This document shows positions 32,489-41,333 of a stretch of DNA of 64,000 bases, piece after piece; position 1 is the first letter of the stretch, and every line of letters starts with the position of its first letter. Origin of the DNA: Azorhizobium sp943369575 (GTDB lineage Bacteria; Pseudomonadota; Alphaproteobacteria; Rhizobiales; Xanthobacteraceae); the NCBI GenBank assembly GCA_943369575.1, contig CALRNP020000001.1:1-64000 (forward strand), read 5' to 3'. The notes beneath the pieces were generated by a model. It was given only the letters and a program-made list of their open reading frames with translations. It had not been told where the DNA came from and did no database searches. Position numbers and translations under genes: made by a program.

Positions 32489-34692
32489 GACGCACCCTGC
32501 GCCAATAATGCGGGCGACAGCGGCGTGCCGCGCGCGGCCATGGTAACCGCCAGCCCCTCCATCACTTCCGGCGTTCCGGCATAAGCGGCGCGCTCCAGGA
32601 TCTTGGAGATGGTGGGCGAGGCTTCCTTGCCGGTGACGCGCTGGATCGGCTGGTCCAGCCAATCCATGTAGCGGCGCTGGATTTCGTCCGCGAGGAAGCT
32701 GCCGTAGGAGGTGCCGACCGAGCCCTGTTCAACGATCAGGACATTATTGGTCTTGCGGATGCTGTCACCGATGGTGTCCCAGTCCAGCGAGGCGCGGTCG
32801 AGGGTGCGCAGATCGATGATTTCGGCATCGACGCCCAGCTGCTCGACCGCCTCCTGGCTGCGGTGCACCATGGCGGAATAGGTCAGGATGGTGAGATCGT
32901 TGCCCGGCCGCACGACGCGGGCTTGGCCAAGCGGGATGATGTAGTCGAGATCGTCGGAAGGGATCGCACCCATGGTCTGATAGAGATCCACATGCTCGAT
33001 GACGAGCACCGGGTCGTTGCAGGCCAAAGCCGCATTCATCAGGCCCACATAATCGAACGGGCTCGAAGGGGCAACGATGCGCCAGCCGGGCGAGGTTGCG
33101 AACATCCCCGCCGGGTCGAGGGAATGCTGGGAGCCATAGCCGGTGCCCATGGCGATCTTGGTGCGCAGCACGAGCGGCACATCCACGTCGGCGCCGAACA
33201 TGTGCCGCGCCTTGCCGATCTGGTTGAACACCTGATCGGCCGCGACCCACATAAAGTCGGGATACATGAACTCAATGATCGGGCGGTAACGTCCGTCCAT
33301 GGCAAGCCCACCCGCGAGGCCGGCAAATGCGCCCTCGCTGATGGGGGTGCCGAATACACGGCCGGGAAAGGCGGCGGCAAGGCCGCGCGTGGCGCCATTG
33401 GTGCCGCCCTTCAGGCGGTGGATGTCCTCGCCCATGATGAGCAAGGTCTCATCGGTCTCGAAACGGCGATGCAGCACGTCGGCGATGACGTCCACGAATT
33501 TGCGGTCGGTGGTCGCGCCGGTGAAGGTCGAAGCCTCCTGCGTGCGCTTGCCTGACAGCTCCGAGAGGTCGCCGCGAATACCTGTGTCGACGAAGCCGAC
33601 ATCTGGCCAGAGCGCCGGTCGCACCCGGCGGCGGTTGCCGTCTGGCTCCACCAGTCGGGCCGCGACATCCCCCATCAGCGCCTTGCAGCGTTCGCGCAGG
33701 GATTCCAGATCCGACGGGGTGAGCGCACCCATTTCGACCAAGGCGCGCCCGGTGCGATCGATGGGATCGCGGGCCCGCCATGAGGCTTCCTCTTCCTTGG
33801 TGCGATACCCGAAGGCCGAGCCGGGCAAGGGGCCATTCTGGTGGAAATAGCGATAGACCTCGGCTTCGATCACCGCCGGTCCCTGGCCCGATCGCATCAC
33901 GGCGAGCGCTTCCTGGGTCGCCAGATGCACCGCCAGCGGATCCATACCGTCCACCCGCCAGGAGGGAATGCCGAAGCCGGGGCCGCGGCCGGACAGACGC
34001 GGATCGCGTGTCGCCTCGGCCACCGTGGTGGCGACCGCATAGCCGTTGTTCTCGATGAAGAACAGCAGCGGCAAATTCCATGCGGCAGCCAGATTCATGG
34101 TCTCCAGCACCGCGCCGATGTTCACCGCGCCGTCGCCGAAATAGGTGATGGCGACATCGCCGGTGCCGGCCAGCTTGTGGGCCATGGCCGCGCCCGCCGC
34201 GAGCGGCACGCCGCCGCCCACGATGGCATTGGTGCCGATGGCGCCGCAGTCGCCCCAGCGCAGATGCATGGAGCCGCCACGCCCGTGGCCGAAGCCGGGC
34301 TCAAGCCCAAGAATCTCCGCCATCGACTGGTACATGAGCGGCTCGGTCCCGTCCGGGAAGTCCGCCTTCGGGTCGATGCCGGGGGCGATATAGGCCAGGG
34401 CTTTGGCAAGGAACTGATGGTGCCCCCGATGGGAGCCGTTCACCTGGTCTCCCGGCCGCAGCCCGACGATGGAGCCGGCCGCGCCGCCCTCCTGCCCGAT
34501 CGATGAATGCGCCGGGCCGTGCACCAGGCCTTCGCCGGCGAGTTCCAGCACCGTTTCCTCGAACGCGCGGATGAGATTCATCTGGGTGAGGAGTTCGCCC
34601 AGAAGCTTCGGATCGGCCTGCTGCCAGTCGACTTCGGTGGTGCGCAGTTCTATCCAGGGTGCCGCGGCTTGCAGCGCGATGCGGTCGACCAT
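32485..34692 (-). CDS. Fused alpha-beta thiamine-diphosphate E1 component (2-oxoacid/acetoin dehydrogenase type)
   Basis: A 735-residue fusion of two proteins normally separate. Residues about 30-345 are the E1-alpha domain with the TPP motif GDG (186-188) ending in NN (215-216); residues about 385-720 are the transketolase-like E1-beta domain (GEDIHRLKGGTNGATRG, ISEGAFAGLAGGLAM). It would decarboxylate a 2-oxoacid or cleave an acetoin-like compound. No E2 lipoyl or E3 gene is present nearby. The third of three tandem ATGs is chosen, 7 nt after GAGGAG; earlier starts add only a few residues. Confidence 0.84.
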   Translation of the reverse strand: MVDRIALQAAAPWIELRTTEVDWQQADPKLLGELLTQMNLIRAFEETVLELAGEGLVHGPAHSSIGQEGGAAGSIVGLRPGDQVNGSHRGHHQFLAKALAYIAPGIDPKADFPDGTEPLMYQSMAEILGLEPGFGHGRGGSMHLRWGDCGAIGTNAIVGGGVPLAAGAAMAHKLAGTGDVAITYFGDGAVNIGAVLETMNLAAAWNLPLLFFIENNGYAVATTVAEATRDPRLSGRGPGFGIPSWRVDGMDPLAVHLATQEALAVMRSGQGPAVIEAEVYRYFHQNGPLPGSAFGYRTKEEEASWRARDPIDRTGRALVEMGALTPSDLESLRERCKALMGDVAARLVEPDGNRRRVRPALWPDVGFVDTGIRGDLSELSGKRTQEASTFTGATTDRKFVDVIADVLHRRFETDETLLIMGEDIHRLKGGTNGATRGLAAAFPGRVFGTPISEGAFAGLAGGLAMDGRYRPIIEFMYPDFMWVAADQVFNQIGKARHMFGADVDVPLVLRTKIAMGTGYGSQHSLDPAGMFATSPGWRIVAPSSPFDYVGLMNAALACNDPVLVIEHVDLYQTMGAIPSDDLDYIIPLGQARVVRPGNDLTILTYSAMVHRSQEAVEQLGVDAEIIDLRTLDRASLDWDTIGDSIRKTNNVLIVEQGSVGTSYGSFLADEIQRRYMDWLDQPIQRVTGKEASPTISKILERAAYAGTPEVMEGLAVTMAARGTPLSPALLAQGAS

Positions 34693-34740
34693 CATCATTC
34701 TCCTCAAGACCGGCCCGGGCCCGTCTCTTCGTTCTAAACT

Positions 34741-35520
34741 TCAGAGATATCCGTAGGCGGCCCAGCCGCCGTCGACGCCGAGCACTTGCCCCGTGATCGC
34801 GCTGGCATGATCGCTGGCAAGGAAAACCGCCGCCTGCGCCACTTCGTCCGGTGTGATCAGCCGGCCAATGGGGGTGCGCTGTTCCAGCCGGTTGAGATCG
34901 AGGCGGCCGCGCGCGGCAAGGTCATCCAAAAACGGTGTGCGCACATAGCCGGGGGCGATGGCGTTCACGCGCACGCCGCGTGCCGCCCATTCCACGGCCA
35001 ACGCCTTGGCCATCATGACCACGCCCGCCTTGGAGACGCAGTAGCCGATGCGCTCCGGGGCTGCGACGACGCCATACATGGACGCCATCAGCAAGATCGA
35101 GCCGCGCCCGCGCTCCAGCATCCGCCGGCCCGCTTCCTGGGCGGTGAGGAAAACGCCGGTGAGGTTGATGTCCATCACCTTCTGCCAATCGGCGTCGGTG
35201 ACCTCCAGCGTCGGCTGATTGGAGGAGATCCCGGCATTGGCGAGTACGATGTCGAGCCCACCGAAATCCGCTGCGGCGTCGCAAGCCCGTGCCACATCGG
35301 CGCGGTTTGTGACCGAACCGGAGATGGCGATGCTTTCGCCGAGATCATCGGCGACAGTGCCCGCCTTCGGATCGGGATCGAGCAGCACCAGGCGCGCGCC
35401 CTGGTCTCGCAAGGCCCGGCTTACGGCAAGGCCGATGCCCGAAGCGCCGCCGGTGACGAGGGCGCAGCGGCCGGGCAGCAGGCCCGCGGCCGGGGCAGCG
35501 GAGGCGTGTAAAACGTTCAC
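34741..35520 (-). CDS. Short-chain dehydrogenase/reductase (SDR)
   Basis: A 259-residue classical SDR with TGGASGIG cofactor motif (24-31), NAG (95-97) and the catalytic YCVSK (Tyr and Lys at about 155 and 159). Acidic residue after beta-2 (LLDPDP) suggests NAD rather than NADP. A GTG at 35520 overlaps the stop of the preceding AroE-like gene (GTGA). Oxidises or reduces a hydroxyl/ketone in the same pathway; substrate not evident. Confidence 0.85.
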   Translation of the reverse strand: MNVLHASAAPAAGLLPGRCALVTGGASGIGLAVSRALRDQGARLVLLDPDPKAGTVADDLGESIAISGSVTNRADVARACDAAADFGGLDIVLANAGISSNQPTLEVTDADWQKVMDINLTGVFLTAQEAGRRMLERGRGSILLMASMYGVVAAPERIGYCVSKAGVVMMAKALAVEWAARGVRVNAIAPGYVRTPFLDDLAARGRLDLNRLEQRTPIGRLITPDEVAQAAVFLASDHASAITGQVLGVDGGWAAYGYL

Positions 35521-36326
35521 GGTTCCATCCCGACGAATTTGGCCATCAGTTCAAGTTGGCAATCGAGCATGGGTTGGCCGGGCTGAATGCGGCAACCGCG
35601 TGCCTGTGCCGCCGCAAGAAGGGCCGTGGTGGCAGGTTGCATAATGATTTCCGCCACGGTCTGGTCAGCGGTGAGCCGGGAAGCATCCAGCGGCAACGGG
35701 TCGCCTTCTTTCAACCCGAGTGAGGTGGCGTTGACCACCAGGTCGTGACCGGAGGGATCGGGCGTGCCGATGTCCACGTGCAGGGTCGGGAACGCACCGG
35801 CGAGGCGGCTCGCGAGGTCTTCCGCCTTGGCGCGGGTGCGGTTAGCGATGGTCAGGCGCGACACGCCGGCCTGGGCGAGGGCGAAGGCGATTGCATTGGC
35901 AGCCCCGCCGGCGCCGACCAGATAGGCGCTGCGACCTGCGGGCTCGATGCCATTCTGGCGCAGGCCTGCGACGAAGCCGTGGCCGTCCAGCATCTCACCT
36001 ACGAGCCGACCGTCCGCCGCGCGGCGGATGGTATTGACCGCGCCGATCAGGCGCGCGCTCTCGCTGACCTCGTCGCATAAATCGACAACGGCGGTCTTAT
36101 GCGGGACGGTGACGATGAGCCCGCCGAGATTGCGCAGCAAACGCAGGCCTGCGACCACGCTGGCGAGATCGTCGGCGCTGGCATGGAGCGGCACCAGCAC
36201 GCCGTCGTACCCCACGCGTTGCATCAGGGCGTTGAGCCCCTGCGGCGTTTTCACATGGTGGATCGGATCGGCCAATATGCCGAAGATCCGGGTGTGTCCG
36301 GTGATCTGGTGCGACGAAGTGCTCAT
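35517..36326 (-). CDS. Shikimate-dehydrogenase-like enzyme with an altered substrate motif
   Basis: A 269-residue AroE-fold protein. The catalytic Lys77 (VTVPHKT) and Asp114 (LDGHGF), and the NADP-binding GAGGAA (138-143), are kept. The family motif SxSPxxHN, whose serines hold the shikimate carboxylate, is replaced by HHVKTPQGLN (23-32). It therefore probably acts on a different hydroxy-acid or cyclic polyol rather than in aromatic amino acid synthesis, consistent with its place in a catabolic operon 2 nt after the aldehyde dehydrogenase stop. Confidence 0.8.
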   Translation of the reverse strand: MSTSSHQITGHTRIFGILADPIHHVKTPQGLNALMQRVGYDGVLVPLHASADDLASVVAGLRLLRNLGGLIVTVPHKTAVVDLCDEVSESARLIGAVNTIRRAADGRLVGEMLDGHGFVAGLRQNGIEPAGRSAYLVGAGGAANAIAFALAQAGVSRLTIANRTRAKAEDLASRLAGAFPTLHVDIGTPDPSGHDLVVNATSLGLKEGDPLPLDASRLTADQTVAEIIMQPATTALLAAAQARGCRIQPGQPMLDCQLELMAKFVGMEP

Positions 36327-36328
36327 GC

Positions 36329-37762
36329 TCAGCCTGCCAACGTGTAGGCGGTCTTCACCGCGGTGTAGAATTCGCGGGCATAGGCGCCCTGCTCGCGGGG
36401 GCCGTAGGATGAGCCCTTCCGGCCGCCGAACGGGGCGTGATAGTCGACACCTGCGGTGGCGAGGTTCACCATGACCATGCCGGCTTGGGAACGGCGGCGG
36501 AAATCGCTCGCGTGCTTCAGCGAAGTGGTGCAGATGCCGGAAGACAGGCCGAATTCGGTATCATTGGCGACCGCGACGGCGTGTTCGTAATCATCCACGC
36601 GGATCACGCTGGCCACCGGGCCGAAGATCTCTTCCCGATTGATGCGCATGGCGTTGTCGGTCTCGGTCATCAGGGCCGGGGCCATGTAATAGCCGGGGGT
36701 TGCGCGCTCCAGGCGCTCGCCGCCAATGACCGTGGCGCCCTCGGACTTGCCGATGCCGACATAGTCGAGATCCTGGTCTAGCTGATCCTGGCTCACCACC
36801 GGGCCGATGTCGGTGTCGGCTTTGAGCGCATCGTCCACCTTGAGGGCGGCGAGCCGCTCGGCCAGCGCCCCGACGAAGCGGTTGTGGATGCCGCTCTGCA
36901 CGATCAGCCGCGAAGAGGCGGTGCAACGCTGGCCTGTGGAATAGAACGCGCCGTTGAGCGCACAGTCAACGGCGGTCTTCAGGTCCGCGTCGTCCAGCAC
37001 CACGAGCGGGTTCTTGCCGCCCATCTCCAATTGAAATTTGGCGCCGCGCGCCACGAGATCGCCGGCAATGCGGCGGCCCACCGCCACCGAGCCGGTAAAT
37101 GAGATGGCACGTACCTTGGGAGAATTCACAAGCGCATTGCCGACTTGAGAGCCCGGGCCCATCACCAGATTGAACACGCCTTCCGGCAGGCCGGAGCGGG
37201 CGATGATTTCGGAAAGCGCCCAGGCGGAGCCGGGCACCAGTTCCGCCGGCTTGAACACCACGCAATTGCCGTAGGCGAGGGCGGGCGCGATTTTCCAAGC
37301 GGGAATCGCGATCGGGAAATTCCACGGCGTAATCAGGCCGACGACGCCTTCCGGCTCGCGGGTGATTTCCACCTCCACGCCCGGCCGCACGGATGCGAGC
37401 GTGTCGCCGGTGAGGCGCAGGGCCTCGCCGGAGAAAAACTTGAACACCCGTCCGGCGCGGGCGGCCTCCCCGATGCCTTCGGCCAGCGTTTTGCCTTCCT
37501 CGCGGGACAGCAAATGGCCAAGCTCCTCCTTGCGGGCGAGGATTTCCGTGCCGATGCGATCCAGCGCGTCGGCCCGCAGTTCCGGGCTCGCGGCGGCCCA
37601 GGCCGGAAAGGCGGTGAAGGCAGCATCGATGGCGGCCTGCGCCTGCGGGGCATCAGCGAGGGCATATTCGCCGACCAGATCATTCAAGTTGGACGGGTTG
37701 ATATTGCGGTTGATGCGCGTGCCTTCGATCCAGTCGCCGGCAATGAAGTTCTTGTGCAGCAT
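36329..37762 (-). CDS. NAD(P)-dependent aldehyde dehydrogenase
   Basis: A 477-residue ALDH with the full catalytic set: Asn148 (TPWNFP), Glu246 (LEMGGKN) and Cys280 (GQRCTASSR). Its N-terminus (MLHKNFIAGDWIEG) and overall motifs resemble alpha-ketoglutaric semialdehyde dehydrogenases and related sugar-acid pathway enzymes. It follows livF by 18 nt and so is transcribed with the importer. It may oxidise the aldehyde formed by the GMC enzyme or an SDR. The specific substrate remains unproven. Confidence 0.87.
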   Translation of the reverse strand: MLHKNFIAGDWIEGTRINRNINPSNLNDLVGEYALADAPQAQAAIDAAFTAFPAWAAASPELRADALDRIGTEILARKEELGHLLSREEGKTLAEGIGEAARAGRVFKFFSGEALRLTGDTLASVRPGVEVEITREPEGVVGLITPWNFPIAIPAWKIAPALAYGNCVVFKPAELVPGSAWALSEIIARSGLPEGVFNLVMGPGSQVGNALVNSPKVRAISFTGSVAVGRRIAGDLVARGAKFQLEMGGKNPLVVLDDADLKTAVDCALNGAFYSTGQRCTASSRLIVQSGIHNRFVGALAERLAALKVDDALKADTDIGPVVSQDQLDQDLDYVGIGKSEGATVIGGERLERATPGYYMAPALMTETDNAMRINREEIFGPVASVIRVDDYEHAVAVANDTEFGLSSGICTTSLKHASDFRRRSQAGMVMVNLATAGVDYHAPFGGRKGSSYGPREQGAYAREFYTAVKTAYTLAG

Positions 37763-37780
37763 GGCAAAGGTTCCGAAGGT

Positions 37781-38485
37781 TCAAATCCCGAGATAGACGG
37801 TCTTGATGTGCGGGTCGGCGAGCAAACCGGGGCCGGTGTTCTCAATGGCGATGCGGCCGTTCTCGATCACATAGGCGCGGTCGGCGATCTTCAGAGCGTG
37901 GAAGGCCTTCTGCTCCACCAGCAGCACCGTTGTGCCCATCTTGCAGATGCGGTCGAGCACATCGAACATCTGTTGCACGATGATGGGGGCAAGGCCGAGC
38001 GATGGCTCGTCCAGCATTAAGAGCTTGGGCGCCGCCATAAGGCCGCGCGCGATGGCTACCATCTGCTGCTCGCCGCCGGAGAGAGAACCGGCCATTTGGC
38101 TGAGGCGCTCGCGGACGCGGGGGAAGATGTCGAGCACTTCCTCGTAGCGTTGGGCGGCGCCTTCGCGGGCATTGGGGTGGTAACACCCCATCAGCACATT
38201 GTCCTTCACCGTCATGACTGGGAAGAGCTGGCGCGCTTCAGGCACCATGACCAGCCCCCGCCCGACGATGTCGGCCGGGTCCATGCGGTCGATACGCTGG
38301 CCATCGAAGGTGATCTCGCCGCGGCCCGGCTTCACCAGGCCGGTGATGGCGCGTAGCAAAGTGGTCTTGCCGGCGCCGTTGGCGCCGATGATGGTGACCA
38401 CCTCGCCGCGACCGACGCGGATCGAGACATCTTCGAGGATGATGGTGCGGCCATAGCCGGCCGAAATCTCAGAGACCTTGAGCAT
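37781..38485 (-). CDS. livF: HAAT-family ABC transporter ATPase (LivF-like)
   Basis: A 234-residue ATPase with Walker A GANGAGKTT, signature SLSGGEQQMVAIARGL, Walker B LLMLDEPSLGL and the LivF-type ending. It overlaps the livMG fusion by 17 nt. With LivG, LivH and LivM it energises uptake of the ligand bound by the LivJ-like protein at 41334. The gene symbol marks family membership; branched-chain amino acids are unlikely to be the true substrate here. Confidence 0.9.
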   Translation of the reverse strand: MLKVSEISAGYGRTIILEDVSIRVGRGEVVTIIGANGAGKTTLLRAITGLVKPGRGEITFDGQRIDRMDPADIVGRGLVMVPEARQLFPVMTVKDNVLMGCYHPNAREGAAQRYEEVLDIFPRVRERLSQMAGSLSGGEQQMVAIARGLMAAPKLLMLDEPSLGLAPIIVQQMFDVLDRICKMGTTVLLVEQKAFHALKIADRAYVIENGRIAIENTGPGLLADPHIKTVYLGI

Positions 38486-40304
38486 CGGCGTAATCCTCTC
38501 CGAGATAGGCTTCGATCACGCGGCGGTCACGCACCACATCTTGCGGCGGGCCTTCCGCGATCAGCTTGCCGGAATCGATCACCGCGATGCGATCCGACAG
38601 GCTCATGATCGCCTGCATGTTGTGCTCGATGGCCACAACGGTGACGCCATGGTCGCGAATGGTGCGGATGAGCTGCACCATTCGCTGGGTGTCGGCCTGG
38701 CTCTGCCCGGCCATCACTTCGTCCAGCAGCAGGATGGTGGGTTCAGTGGCCAGCGTGCGAGCGACTTCCAGCCGCTTCAGGCCACCTATGGGCAGGGTGC
38801 CGGCCTCGACGTCCTTCACATCGTCAAGCCCGACAATCTGCGCCACCTTAAGGGCGGCGGCGCGGGCGTCTTCCACCTTGGGATGGCGCAGGAAGGCGCC
38901 GATCATGATGTTCTCCAGCACGGTGAGCTTGCCGAAGGGCTGCACGATCTGGAAGGTGCGGCCGATGCCGCGCCGGGCAAAGCCGTCCGCACTCTTCGGC
39001 GTCACCGAAACTCCATCAGTGCCGATGATCTCCACCGAGCCGGAATTGGGCCACAGAAAGCCCGAGAGCTGGTTGAAGAACGTGGTCTTGCCCGCCCCGT
39101 TCGGGCCGATGATCCCGAGGATCTCTCCACGCCTGAGCGTGAGCGAGATATTGTCGGTGGCGATCAGTCCGCCGAAGGTCTTCACCAGATTCTTGGCCAC
39201 AAGGACCGGCTCTCCGGGGATGCCGGTGATGGCGGTCAGAGCGGGCGCTTCGCGCACCGGAACAACCCGCCCGCCGCCCGGCAAAGCATCGATCCAGCGG
39301 CCGACCCGCTTGCCGAACGTGCCGACGAGGCCGCCGGGCAAGGTCAGGGTGATGATCACCAGAACCGTGCCGTAGACAAATCCGTGCAGGCCGTTGGCCG
39401 AGGCGCCGAGCCATCCACGGGCGAGTTCGGCCAGTGGCACGACAAGCACCGTGCCCAGCAGAGGTCCCGCCACGGTGCCGAGGCCGCCAATGAGCGAGAA
39501 CATGGCGATCTCGATGGACGTGGCCAGCGAGAACATCGTCGCCGGTTCCAGGAACGTCATGTACATGGCATGGAAGGCGCCAACGAGGGCCGTCAGAGCC
39601 GCCGATATGGCGATTGCCTGCAACTTCACCGCATTGTTGTTAACGCCCGCCGCCAGAGCCGCGGGATCACGCTCGCGCACGGCTGTGAGGTAAAAGCCGA
39701 GACGCGAGTTGCGGATCAGATACGACACCGCAATGCAAAGCAGCAGCAGGCCGAAGGCGATATAGAGATAATTCATCTTGTCGCGAAAGATCATCCACGC
39801 CCAGCCGAGCTTCAGCGGCACGATCAGGCCCGCCGACCCGCCGGTGACTTCATGGAAATGGATGGCGAGCAACCGGACCACTTCCAGGAACGCGATGGTG
39901 GCGAGCGAGAAGAACGGACCGCGCAGGCGGAAGCAGGGATAGCCGATGGCCAATCCGACAACGGCGGCGAGCACAGCGCCGACGCACATGCCGAACCAAG
40001 GCGACAGGCCGAAATGGGAGATCAGCAGGGCGGTTGTGTAGCCGCCGATGCCATAGAACACCATATGGCCGAGCGACAGCTGGCCGGCATAGCCACCGAC
40101 GATATTCCAGGCCGTGGACAGGGCGGCGAACACGCAGATGGTCACGAACACATGCACCACGAAGGGCGAGCCGGAGACCATCGGGATGATCAGCAACAAG
40201 GCCAGCGCGATCAGGGAACAATAGACGCGCGGGTTGGTCAGCGCGGTGAGAAGGCTGGAGCCTTTCGGCTGCACGGAAGGGGCGGAGGTGGCTTTCACGG
40301 TCAT
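38469..40304 (-). CDS. LivM-LivG fusion: HAAT-family permease joined to an ATPase
   Basis: The 611-residue protein is a fusion. Residues about 20-325 are a LivM-type permease with about eight to ten membrane segments (GGYAGQLSLGHMVFYGIGGY; the coupling segment with VRERDPAALAAGV). Residues about 350-605 are a LivG-type ATPase with Walker A GPNGAGKTT and Walker B ILLLDEVMAG. The signature region reads LPIGGLKRLEVARTL, a variant of LSYGxxRxLEIARAL. Fused MG proteins are known in this family. It follows livH after 4 nt. Confidence 0.9.
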   Translation of the reverse strand: MTVKATSAPSVQPKGSSLLTALTNPRVYCSLIALALLLIIPMVSGSPFVVHVFVTICVFAALSTAWNIVGGYAGQLSLGHMVFYGIGGYTTALLISHFGLSPWFGMCVGAVLAAVVGLAIGYPCFRLRGPFFSLATIAFLEVVRLLAIHFHEVTGGSAGLIVPLKLGWAWMIFRDKMNYLYIAFGLLLLCIAVSYLIRNSRLGFYLTAVRERDPAALAAGVNNNAVKLQAIAISAALTALVGAFHAMYMTFLEPATMFSLATSIEIAMFSLIGGLGTVAGPLLGTVLVVPLAELARGWLGASANGLHGFVYGTVLVIITLTLPGGLVGTFGKRVGRWIDALPGGGRVVPVREAPALTAITGIPGEPVLVAKNLVKTFGGLIATDNISLTLRRGEILGIIGPNGAGKTTFFNQLSGFLWPNSGSVEIIGTDGVSVTPKSADGFARRGIGRTFQIVQPFGKLTVLENIMIGAFLRHPKVEDARAAALKVAQIVGLDDVKDVEAGTLPIGGLKRLEVARTLATEPTILLLDEVMAGQSQADTQRMVQLIRTIRDHGVTVVAIEHNMQAIMSLSDRIAVIDSGKLIAEGPPQDVVRDRRVIEAYLGEDYADAQGL

Positions 40305-40308
40305 GGGA

Positions 40309-41181
40309 TCACTCCGTCCCGCGGCCGAGGCCGAACAGGCCGGTCGGCTTGAAGATCAAGATCAGGATGAAGATCACGAAATAGACGACCTCCTTGAGGT
40401 CGGGCGCGATGTAATATCCCGAGAGACTATCCACGACTCCGATGATCATGGCGCCGAAAAAGGCCCCATACATGGAGCGCATGCCGCCGAGCACCACAAC
40501 CACGAAGGCGGTGAGGACGAAATAGGTGCCGATCGTGGGCGTGACGGGATAAAGCGGCATCACGAGCGCGCTCGCAAGCCCGACGCAGGCCGTACCCAGG
40601 CCGAAGGCGATGACATAGATACGGTCCACGCGAACGCCCATGAGCAGTGCTGCGTTGCGGTTTTGAGCCGTGGCGCGGATGGCGCGCCCGAGCGGGGTGG
40701 ACTGCATGAACAGGTGAAGACCGGCGACCAGCGCCAGGGCGCAGACGAACATCACAATCTGGCCGATCACCAAAGTGAAGCCGCCGATATTGATGGAATG
40801 CTGAACCACGGAAGGGGGGACCGAATAGAGGTCGGCGCCGAAGATCATCAGCGCGAGGTTCATCAGCGCGGTGGACAGTCCGACGGTGGCGAAGATCTGG
40901 ATATGTTCTTCGGCGGATAGCAGCGGCTGGATGATGAAACGCTGCACCAGGGCGCCGAAGGCGAACAGCAGCAGCACGATGGGGATCGCTGAGACATAAG
41001 GGTGCAAGCCGAATTTCGCTGCGAGCAGATAGGCACCATACATGCCGACCATCAGGAACTCGCCATGGGCGAAGTTCACCACCCGGACGATGCCGAATAT
41101 GAGGGTCAGGCCAACGCTGATGATCGCGTACATGCTGCCAAGCAGAATGCCGTTGACCAGGAGCTGAATGAAAACGTCCAT
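40309..41181 (-). CDS. livH: HAAT-family ABC permease (LivH-like)
   Basis: A 290-residue membrane protein beginning MDVFIQLLVNGILLGSMYA, with VVNFAHGEFLMVG and GRAIRATAQNRNAALLMGV (coupling loop), all typical of LivH. About eight membrane segments. The start at 41181 is set by the family N-terminus; the longer in-frame extension is not protein-like. It follows the binding-protein gene after 152 nt, a gap that contains a 6-bp hairpin (41218-41237). Confidence 0.9.
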   Translation of the reverse strand: MDVFIQLLVNGILLGSMYAIISVGLTLIFGIVRVVNFAHGEFLMVGMYGAYLLAAKFGLHPYVSAIPIVLLLFAFGALVQRFIIQPLLSAEEHIQIFATVGLSTALMNLALMIFGADLYSVPPSVVQHSINIGGFTLVIGQIVMFVCALALVAGLHLFMQSTPLGRAIRATAQNRNAALLMGVRVDRIYVIAFGLGTACVGLASALVMPLYPVTPTIGTYFVLTAFVVVVLGGMRSMYGAFFGAMIIGVVDSLSGYYIAPDLKEVVYFVIFILILIFKPTGLFGLGRGTE

Positions 41182-41333
41182 CGCGCGGACTCCAGGCGGA
41201 CGGGGCGGGCGGAAAGCGCCGTGGGCTACGGCACGGCGAGCGTCAGCCGCCCCAGAGGAGAGGACCGACGGCGTCTGTTGGGAAAGAACGGCCACCGCGG
41301 AGGGCGGCGGCCGCAAGGTGCAAGCCGGCAGGC

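Noticed and set aside
38478..40352. 624-residue open frame opposite the LivM-LivG fusion
   Set aside because: Antisense shadow; the minus strand encodes an unmistakable permease-ATPase with Walker motifs.
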